A DNA stretch of 5,049 bases, from NCBI GenBank assembly GCA_019312705.1, contig JAFDCW010000422.1, positions 1-5,049 on the forward strand. The letters run 5' to 3'. Below, piece by piece: positions 1 to 5,049 of this stretch (position 1 is its first letter; each line of letters opens with the position of its first letter). Source of the DNA: Deltaproteobacteria bacterium (GTDB lineage Bacteria; Myxococcota; Polyangia; Polyangiales; B10-G4). The position numbers and the translations under genes are program-made. Under the pieces are notes generated by a model. That model was not told the DNA's origin, made no database searches, and worked only from the letters and a program-made list of their open reading frames with translations.

Positions 1-673
1 CGGGGGTGTCGAAGACTCGGTCGATCCAGTTCACTGCCAGGAAGTCGGCGACCAGGACCTTTTTCGTGAGACCGCGAAAGATGAGCACCATGCCGGAACC
101 CGCACGGTACGCATCGAGGCGCGGAGGCCGCTCGAGCTGGGGCAGAAACTCTGACGCCCGGACGATGGGCCCCGCGATCAGTTGCGGGAAGAACGCCACA
201 TAGGTTGCGAAGTCGAGGAAGCTATTCGCCGGTGCGAGGCGACCACGATAGATGTCGATCGTGTAGCTGAGGGTTTGAAAAGTGTAGAAGCTGATCCCTA
301 CGGGCACGATCAAACCGAGGTGCATCGGTGCGACGTGAAGGCCCAGGCCCGAGAGCGATGTCGAGACCGCCGACAGGCCGAAGTCGAGGTACTTGAACAC
401 CGCTAGGAGCCCGAGGTTCAGAACGATGCTCCCCGTGACCAGCGCCCTTCGCACGAGGGCATCGCGTCGCCGCGCGAGGGCGTTCCCGATCCAATAATCG
501 ACCAGAGTAGAAGCGGCGAGCAGAAAGACGAAGCTCGCGTTCCACGACATGTAGAACAAGTAGCTCGCGCCCAAGAGCAAGACGGTGCGCGGCGCCTGGG
601 CCCGACCGAGGCCCCAGAACGCGAAGAACACGAGCGCGAGGAAGAGCGCGTATTCGAGGCTGTTGAAAAGCAT
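1..673 (-). CDS. AlgI-like MBOAT O-acyltransferase, N-terminal part (runs off left edge)
   Basis: This gene encodes a polytopic inner-membrane acyltransferase of the MBOAT superfamily, AlgI branch. Family members pass an acyl (usually acetyl) group across the membrane for O-acylation of an exported polysaccharide or other surface polymer. The reading frame is open from the ATG at 673-671 to the window edge, giving 224 codons with no stop or frameshift. It starts with the family-typical MLFNSLEYALFL. Hydrophobic segments lie near residues 7-21, 30-42, 47-58, 78-96 and 154-170. The hallmark block VPVGISFYTFQTLSYTIDIYRG begins at residue 123 and is split here only by numbering: VPVGISFYTF (123-132), QTLSYTIDIYRG (133-144). 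It is followed by FFPQLIAGPIVR (161-172) and FRGLTKKVLVADF (199-211). AlgI proteins are about 470-520 residues long, so more than half is missing, including the catalytic histidine expected near residue 320. No good Shine-Dalgarno sequence precedes the ATG, but the conserved N-terminus fixes the start. The acceptor polymer cannot be told; alginate is not implied. Confidence 0.93.
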   Translation of the reverse strand, partial: MLFNSLEYALFLALVFFAFWGLGRAQAPRTVLLLGASYLFYMSWNASFVFLLAASTLVDYWIGNALARRRDALVRRALVTGSIVLNLGLLAVFKYLDFGLSAVSTSLSGLGLHVAPMHLGLIVPVGISFYTFQTLSYTIDIYRGRLAPANSFLDFATYVAFFPQLIAGPIVRASEFLPQLERPPRLDAYRAGSGMVLIFRGLTKKVLVADFLAVNWIDRVFDTP

Positions 674-727
674 GGTCAGTCGCGACGTTCGAGGAACGAA
701 GGACGACGAATACTGGGGCACGGGCGT

Positions 728-742
728 CGCCGCAAGGCGGCG
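728..742. repeat. Small GC-rich inverted repeat between glgX and the MBOAT gene
   Basis: CGCCGC (728-733) and GCGGCG (737-742) form a perfect 6-bp stem around the loop AAG. On the plus strand the stem can extend through a wobble pair to 726/744. It lies 41 bp past the glgX stop codon, where a terminator or a processing hairpin could sit. No T-run follows it in the glgX direction, so it is not a classical intrinsic terminator. In DNA this GC-rich, such a stem can arise by chance. The remainder of the 674-783 gap shows only a second 5-bp dyad (CGTTC 686-690, GAACG 694-698) and no convincing promoter. Confidence 0.25.
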
Positions 743-783
743 GCCGGTGTCTCACGCGATACCGAGCGAAAGCGCCGTGTACG

Positions 784-2946
784 TCAAGTGGTAGCGATTA
801 CGTGCCCGGGGATGGTTTCGAAATGCACACCCCGGGCCGCGCAAAAGACCCACACCGAACGCGCACCGATGTCGATGCGCTCGCCGCTCCGGAACGCGAG
901 GCCCCCAACCGGGAGGTCCTTTTCGGTGCAGACGTAGACCTCCCAGGAGCCACCGTCCCGAATGGTCGGGAGAACGAACTCCAAGGGACCGTCGTGGGCG
1001 TTGAAGATCATGAAGAACGAGTCGTCGACGAGGGGCTCACCGCGCCGGTCGGTGCTCTGTATCGCGCCCCCGTCGAGATAGATGCCGACCGCCCGCGCGA
1101 AGGAGACGTTCCAATCGGCGTCGGTCATCTCGGCCCCGTCGGGGGTGAACCACGCGATGTCCTTGCCGCCGCGAATGTCCTGACCGAGGAAGAAGCGGCG
1201 GCGGCGAAAGATGGGATGGGCACGCCGGAGCGCGATAAGACGTCGCACGAACTCGAACAGCACGACGTCCTGCCGCTCCCAGTCGATCCAGCTGAGCTCG
1301 TTGTCCTGGCAGTAGGTGTTGTTGTTCCCGCGCTGCGTACGACCGAGTTCGTCCCCGGCGAGCAGCATCGGCACACCCTGAGAAAGGAAGAGCGTCGCGA
1401 GGAAGTTGCACTGCTGCCGCGCGCGCAGCGCCAGCACGTCGGGGTCGTCGGTCTCCCCCTCTTCGCCGCAGTTCCAGGACCGGTTGTGGTCCTCTCCGTC
1501 ACGGTTGTTCTCGCCGTTGTCGTCGTTGTGTTTGTGATTGTAGGAGACGAGGTCTCGGAGCGTGAAGCCATCGTGGGCGGTGACGAAATTCACGCTCGCG
1601 TGGGGGCGACGCCCGTGCATGGCGTAGAGGTCCGAACTACCGGTGAGCCGGGCGGCGAACTCGGCGAGCTCCTGGTCCTCCCCACGCCAGAAATCGCGCA
1701 CCGAGTCACGGTACTTGCCGTTCCATTCCGACCAGAGGGGCGGGAAGTTCCCGACCTGGTACCCACCCTCCCCGACGTCCCAGGGCTCGGCGATGAGCTT
1801 CACCTGATTGATGACCGGGTCCTGCTGGATGATTTGAAAGAAGGTTGCGAGGCGATCCACGGCGTGCAGTTCCCTCGCGAGGGTCGAGGCGAGGTCGAAG
1901 CGAAACCCGTCGACGTGCATCTCGAGGATCCAGTACCTGAGTGAATCCATGATGAGCTGCAGCACGTGGGGGTGCTGCATGTTCATCGTATTGCCGGTGC
2001 CCGTGTAGTCGAAGTAGCGCCGGGGGTTACTGGAGTCGACGCGGTAGTAGGCTTGGTTGTCTAACCCGCGGAACGAGAGGGTGGGCCCGGAGTGGTTGCC
2101 TTCGCAGGTGTGGTTGTAGACGACATCGAGGATCACCTCGATGCCCTCGCGGTGCAGCGTCTTCACGAGCTGCTTGAATTCTTGAACCTGCTCGCCTCGG
2201 CTGCCAGCGCTCGCGTACTCGTCGTGAGGGGCAAAGAAGCCGAGGGTATTGTAGCCCCAGTAGTTGCGCTTCCCCGCATCTTCGAGGAACTGGTCGTGAA
2301 CGAAGTGGTGCACCGGCATCAACTCGACGGCGGTGACGCCGAGCTTCTTGAGGTGGTCGACGGCGGCCGGATGGGCGAGCCCCGCATAGGTCCCGCGCAA
2401 GTGCTCGGGGATCTGCGGGTGGGTGTGGGTGAAGCCCTTGATGTGCAGCTCGTAGATGATGGTGTCGTGCCAGGGCGTGCGCGGGGCGTGATCGTGTCCC
2501 CAGTCGAAGTAGGGGTTGATGACCACCGAGCGCGGGACGTGGGGTGCACTGTCGTCCCTATTGGCGGGGCCGTCGGGGTCGCCGGGGGGGTGGCCGTAGA
2601 CCGCCGGGTTCCAGTCGACGCCCCCCTCAATCGCCTTGGCGTAGGGATCCACTAGAAGTTTTTCGGACAGGCAGCGATGCCCCGCGCCGGGGTCGTAGGG
2701 GCCGTGAACACGAAAGCCGTAGCATTGTCCGGGCCGGATGCCCGGGACGTAGCCGTGGTAGGTGAGGCCAGTCCGCTCCGGCAGCGGGATTCGCACCTCC
2801 TGCCCGCCATCGTCGAAGAGGCTGAGCTCTACGCGCTCGGCCGCCTCACTGAAGAGCGCGAAGTTCGTCCCGGAGCCATCATAGGTGGCTCCGAGGGGAT
2901 TCGGTCGACCCGGCCAGACATCCATTGCAGGCTCGACGAATATCAT
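784..2946 (-). CDS. glgX: Glycogen debranching enzyme GlgX (isoamylase type, GH13 with N-terminal CBM48)
   Basis: GlgX is a cytoplasmic enzyme that hydrolyses alpha-1,6 branch points of glycogen, preferring the short outer chains left by glycogen phosphorylase. The product is 720 residues from the ATG at 2946-2944, a normal length for the longer GlgX/TreX forms (E. coli GlgX is about 657). The N-terminal CBM48 begins with WPGRPNPLGATYDGSGTNF at residues 11-29. The GH13 regions are intact: LDVVYNH (D274, H279), DGFRFD (R349, nucleophile D351), LIAEPWD (acid/base E387) and VTAHDGF (H458, D459). The family signature GDELGRTQRGNNNTYCQDNE lies at 531-550, and an Asn/Asp/His-rich loop typical of the family at about 470-491. 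The frame is open upstream to an ATG at 3009, but those 21 extra residues are not family-like, would fill the divergent spacer and would overlap the malQ start. The ATG at 2946 has an AAGGAAG upstream; the next ATG, at 2925 (MDVWPG), is possible. The gene diverges from malQ and is followed after 110 bp by the MBOAT gene on the same strand. Confidence 0.97.
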   Translation of the reverse strand: MIFVEPAMDVWPGRPNPLGATYDGSGTNFALFSEAAERVELSLFDDGGQEVRIPLPERTGLTYHGYVPGIRPGQCYGFRVHGPYDPGAGHRCLSEKLLVDPYAKAIEGGVDWNPAVYGHPPGDPDGPANRDDSAPHVPRSVVINPYFDWGHDHAPRTPWHDTIIYELHIKGFTHTHPQIPEHLRGTYAGLAHPAAVDHLKKLGVTAVELMPVHHFVHDQFLEDAGKRNYWGYNTLGFFAPHDEYASAGSRGEQVQEFKQLVKTLHREGIEVILDVVYNHTCEGNHSGPTLSFRGLDNQAYYRVDSSNPRRYFDYTGTGNTMNMQHPHVLQLIMDSLRYWILEMHVDGFRFDLASTLARELHAVDRLATFFQIIQQDPVINQVKLIAEPWDVGEGGYQVGNFPPLWSEWNGKYRDSVRDFWRGEDQELAEFAARLTGSSDLYAMHGRRPHASVNFVTAHDGFTLRDLVSYNHKHNDDNGENNRDGEDHNRSWNCGEEGETDDPDVLALRARQQCNFLATLFLSQGVPMLLAGDELGRTQRGNNNTYCQDNELSWIDWERQDVVLFEFVRRLIALRRAHPIFRRRRFFLGQDIRGGKDIAWFTPDGAEMTDADWNVSFARAVGIYLDGGAIQSTDRRGEPLVDDSFFMIFNAHDGPLEFVLPTIRDGGSWEVYVCTEKDLPVGGLAFRSGERIDIGARSVWVFCAARGVHFETIPGHVIATT

Positions 2947-2955
2947 GTTCTGGAG

Positions 2956-2962
2956 CTTCCTT
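2956..2962 (-). promoter_or_regulatory. Ribosome binding site of glgX
   Basis: On the minus strand this reads AAGGAAG. The AAGGA core ends 11 nt before the ATG at 2946, at the long end of useful spacing. It is the only Shine-Dalgarno-like sequence near the candidate starts and is the main reason for choosing 2946 over 3009 or 2925. It partly overlaps the left arm of the inverted repeat at 2959-2983, so an RNA hairpin there could hide it. Confidence 0.5.
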
Positions 2963-2983
2963 GGTGGTTGACCGCCCCCAAGG
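2959..2983. repeat. Imperfect inverted repeat in the glgX-malQ divergent spacer (candidate operator or 5'-UTR hairpin)
   Basis: The arms are CCTTGGTGG (2959-2967) and CCCCCAAGG (2975-2983), matching at 8 of 9 positions around a 7-nt centre TTGACCG. The outer CCTTGG/CCAAGG is perfect. The dyad centre is at 2971. It lies between two divergent starts, overlaps the glgX ribosome binding site, and encloses the -35-like TTGACC on the malQ side. That position would suit a transcription-factor operator shared by both genes, or a hairpin in the glgX leader. The motif is not one I can assign to a known regulator, and binding is inference. Confidence 0.4.
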
Positions 2984-2996
2984 CCCGTACTACTCG
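2968..2996 (+). promoter_or_regulatory. Weak candidate promoter for malQ
   Basis: TTGACC at 2968-2973 matches the sigma-70 -35 consensus at 5 of 6 positions. With a 17-bp spacer the -10 position is TACTCG (2991-2996), a poor match that shares only the first two bases of the consensus. Transcription from it would begin only a few bases before the malQ ATG. The 61-bp spacer leaves little room for any other malQ promoter unless it lies inside glgX. No comparable promoter for glgX was found reading leftwards; it would have to overlap the start of malQ. Confidence 0.2.
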
Positions 2997-2999
2997 GGC
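2983..2999. repeat. Second inverted repeat just upstream of malQ
   Basis: GCCCG (2983-2987) and CGGGC (2995-2999) are perfect complements around a 7-nt centre TACTACT, and a wobble pair can extend the stem by one. The centre is at 2991, 20 bp (about two helical turns) from the centre of the neighbouring dyad, and the repeat ends 8 bp before the malQ ATG. The two dyads differ in sequence, so they are not obviously two copies of one operator. Short GC-rich stems like this can occur by chance. Confidence 0.3.
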
Positions 3000-3007
3000 T
3001 CATCATC

Positions 3008-5049
3008 ATGGCCGACCGCCAAAGGCTCGAAGAACTCGCCTCACTCTACGGGGTCGAGCCAGCCTACTACGACGCCTTGGGCAACCATCGGGTCGGCTCG
3101 GACGAGGCAATCATGTCGACCCTCCGCGCCCTCGGCGCCGACGTCGCGGTGCACGCCGACGTCCCCGGCGCGATCGTCGCGCGGCGTAAGGCCGGCTGGG
3201 AACGGCTCACCAAGGAGGTCGCCGTCTCCTGGGGCACCGCGGCCCCGACCCTCGCCCTCAACGTGCCCCGGGGCGCTACCGGCACCGTTCGGGCAGAGCT
3301 GACCACCGAAGCTGGAGAGGTCCGTTCGTTCGAAGCACCCCTGGCCTCTCTGCCTTCCCTCGGCGGAGCGACCGTCGATGGCCAAGACTACGAGGCCCGG
3401 CGCTACGATCTCGGCGCCCCCTTGCCCCCCGGCTACCACCGGGTCCGGGTCACCGCAGAATGCCAGACGGGCGTTCGGACCGCCGAGGTCACCCTCATCG
3501 CCGCCCCGGACCGGGCCCCCTTGCCCCCCATGGACCACAGCTGGGGCGCATTCCTCCCCCTCTACGCGCTTCACTCGGAGCAGAGCTTCGGGGCCGGAAA
3601 CACCACCGACCTCCGAGGCCTCATCCAATTCATCAGCGAGCTCGGGGGCCAGATGGTCGGGACCCTCCCCCTCCTCGCGACATTCCTCGAGGAGCCCTTC
3701 GAGTACAGCCCGTATGCGCCGGTCACTCGGCTCTTCTGGAACGAATTCTTCATCGACCCCCGAGCCTGCCGCGAGCTCGACCAGTGCTCGAAGGCGCGAG
3801 CGCTCCTCGAGAGCGTTGCCTTCGTCGCCGAGGCGGCGGCCCTGCGCGCCGAGCCCCTCGTCGACTACCGACGGCAGTACGCATTGCTCGCCCCGGTCAT
3901 CGAAGCCCTCGCCGAGACCTTTTTCGACGGCGACACGGCAGAGCTAGTGGCCTTCGAGGAAACCCACCCTCGGGTCCGGGACTACGCCCGGTTCCGGGCC
4001 GCCGTGGAACGCTACGGCCCACCGACGAAGTTTCCCCAGCGGCTTCGGGGCGGAACCATCACCGACGACGATGTCGACATTGCTCGGGTCCGCTACCACC
4101 TCTATGCCCAGCTGCGCACGACCGAGCAGCTCGAACGCGCCTGCGCCGAGGCGCGGAAACTGGGCATCGGTCTCTACCTCGACATGCCCCTCGGAGTGCA
4201 TCCCGACGGTTACGATGCCTACCGCGAGGCAGACTCGCTCCTGACCGGTCTCTCCGCCGGAGCGCCACCGGATCCGCTCTTCACCGGTGGCCAAAAGTGG
4301 GGCTTCGCGCCGCTCTCGCCGGACGGCATGCGTCGGTCCGGGTTTCGCTACCTACGCGAGTGCCTCGCCCTTCAGATGGCGGGGGCAGGCGTGCTACGCA
4401 TCGACCATGTGATGGGACTGCACCGCCACTACTGCATCCCCGAGGAGATGAGCGCGACTGAAGGGGTCTACGTTGGCATGCCCCACGAAGAGCTCTACGC
4501 CGTGGTGATCCTCGAGGCCCACCGCCACGGCACGTGCATCGTCGGGGAGGACCTGGGCACCGTGCCGGACGCGGTGCGCGCCGCGATGGGCAAGCGCGCG
4601 CTTCACCGCATGTACGTGCTGCCCTTCGAGCTGCGCCCGAACGAGCCGATGATCATGGGAGACATCCCCACGGCCTCGGTCGCGAGCGCCAATACCCACG
4701 ACCTTCCAACCTTCCAGGGGTGGTGGTCGGGGGCCGACATCGATGTACGACGGGAGATGGGGCTGCTCACGGACGACGCCTGGGCCGCGGAGCACCAGGA
4801 CCGTGAGGGGATCACCGCCGTCCTCGCGGAGCGCCTCGGGGTGCCCCACGACGCGGCGGCCGTTCTCGACGCCTCCCTGACTGCCCTCGCAGGCAGCGAC
4901 GCCCGCTTTCTGCTCATCAACCTCGAAGACCTCTGGCTCGAAGCGGCCCCCCAGAACGTGCCGGGGACCCATCGCGAACGACCCAACTGGCGCCGCAAGG
5001 CGGGGCCGACCCTCGAGGCCATGCGCGAAGACCCGCGGGTCGCGGGCTT
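3008..5049 (+). CDS. malQ: 4-alpha-glucanotransferase MalQ (GH77 amylomaltase, long form), C-terminus cut by right edge
   Basis: MalQ is a cytoplasmic disproportionating enzyme that moves alpha-1,4-glucan chains between malto-oligosaccharides and releases glucose, working with phosphorylase and GlgX in maltodextrin and glycogen turnover. The window holds 680 codons and no stop. E. coli MalQ is about 694 residues, so only a short tail is probably missing. Residues 1-175 are the N-terminal extension of long-form MalQ, with an apparently strand-rich part from about 60. The GH77 barrel starts near SWGAFLPLYALHS (178). Visible motifs are YSPYAPVTRLFWNEFF (233-248), YLDMPLGVHPDG (D392), QKWG (429-432), LRIDHVMGL (R464, nucleophile D466), GEDLGTVP (acid/base E514), NTHDLPT (H564, D565) and QNVPGT (649-654) with RPNWRRK (658-664). 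All three catalytic acids are present. An in-frame TGA at 2969-2971 leaves the ATG at 3008 as the first usable start. No Shine-Dalgarno sequence lies at normal distance before it. The gene diverges from glgX. Confidence 0.96.
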   Translation, partial: MADRQRLEELASLYGVEPAYYDALGNHRVGSDEAIMSTLRALGADVAVHADVPGAIVARRKAGWERLTKEVAVSWGTAAPTLALNVPRGATGTVRAELTTEAGEVRSFEAPLASLPSLGGATVDGQDYEARRYDLGAPLPPGYHRVRVTAECQTGVRTAEVTLIAAPDRAPLPPMDHSWGAFLPLYALHSEQSFGAGNTTDLRGLIQFISELGGQMVGTLPLLATFLEEPFEYSPYAPVTRLFWNEFFIDPRACRELDQCSKARALLESVAFVAEAAALRAEPLVDYRRQYALLAPVIEALAETFFDGDTAELVAFEETHPRVRDYARFRAAVERYGPPTKFPQRLRGGTITDDDVDIARVRYHLYAQLRTTEQLERACAEARKLGIGLYLDMPLGVHPDGYDAYREADSLLTGLSAGAPPDPLFTGGQKWGFAPLSPDGMRRSGFRYLRECLALQMAGAGVLRIDHVMGLHRHYCIPEEMSATEGVYVGMPHEELYAVVILEAHRHGTCIVGEDLGTVPDAVRAAMGKRALHRMYVLPFELRPNEPMIMGDIPTASVASANTHDLPTFQGWWSGADIDVRREMGLLTDDAWAAEHQDREGITAVLAERLGVPHDAAAVLDASLTALAGSDARFLLINLEDLWLEAAPQNVPGTHRERPNWRRKAGPTLEAMREDPRVAG

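Noticed and set aside
222..755. A 177-codon minus-strand open frame overlapping the MBOAT gene
   Set aside because: It is in a different frame from the clear AlgI-like protein and is Arg/Pro-rich with no membrane segments or family motifs, so it is a shadow.
1486..1560. Repetitive-looking GTT/GTC triplets resembling a microsatellite
   Set aside because: Read on the minus strand these encode the Asn/Asp/His-rich loop (NHKHNDDNGENNRDGEDHNR) common to GlgX/TreX proteins. The pattern comes from the protein sequence and is not a DNA repeat array.
802..1944. A 380-codon open frame on the plus strand opposite glgX
   Set aside because: It lies wholly antisense to the intact glgX coding sequence. 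Its product is Val/Glu/Gly/Arg-rich with no recognisable motif, as expected of an antisense shadow in high-GC DNA.
2092..2655. A 187-codon plus-strand frame rich in Val, Gly and Asp, opposite the N-terminal half of glgX
   Set aside because: It is antisense to conserved GH13 coding sequence, with no start signal or family resemblance.
3001..3009. CATCATCAT tandem triplet as a possible repeat element
   Set aside because: Three copies of a triplet are too few to count as a repeat feature. They are explained by overlapping Met/Ile codons near the malQ start.
3460..4461. A 333-codon open frame on the plus strand, shifted relative to malQ
   Set aside because: The frame is an Arg/Pro/Gly-rich shadow inside malQ. 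The malQ frame carries all GH77 motifs across the same stretch without a break.

Overview
This is a high-GC bacterial window (estimated by eye at around two-thirds G+C; not computed) holding three protein genes, two of them cut by the window edges. No rRNA or tRNA gene, CRISPR array, insertion sequence or phage gene was seen. The lineage cannot be fixed from the sequence. The codon usage, the actinobacterial-style long MalQ and the AlgI-like acyltransferase would fit a high-GC proteobacterium, a myxobacterium-like lineage or a relative, but this is inference.

Layout, left to right. Positions 1-673 (minus strand) carry the N-terminal 224 codons of an AlgI-family MBOAT membrane O-acyltransferase, whose C-terminal half lies beyond the left edge. 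A 110-bp gap (674-783) with a small GC-rich dyad separates it from glgX (784-2946, minus strand), a complete glycogen debranching enzyme with all four GH13 catalytic regions intact. A 61-bp divergent spacer (2947-3007) holds the glgX ribosome binding site and two adjacent inverted repeats. From 3008 to the right edge (plus strand) runs malQ, a long-form GH77 4-alpha-glucanotransferase with all three catalytic acids present. It lacks its stop codon and probably only the last few tens of residues.

Function. GlgX and MalQ are a known alpha-glucan pair. GlgX removes the short alpha-1,6 branches left on phosphorylase-trimmed glycogen, and MalQ disproportionates the released malto-oligosaccharides into longer chains that phosphorylase can use again. 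Their divergent arrangement around a short spacer suggests shared control. The MBOAT gene lies downstream of glgX on the same strand but belongs to a different biochemical theme, O-acylation of an exported or cell-surface polysaccharide. Whether it is co-transcribed with glgX is open.

Overall this looks like ordinary carbohydrate-metabolism DNA. I see no convincing undescribed system. The most interesting unexplained structure is the pair of dyads between glgX and malQ, together with the absence of a Shine-Dalgarno sequence before malQ.
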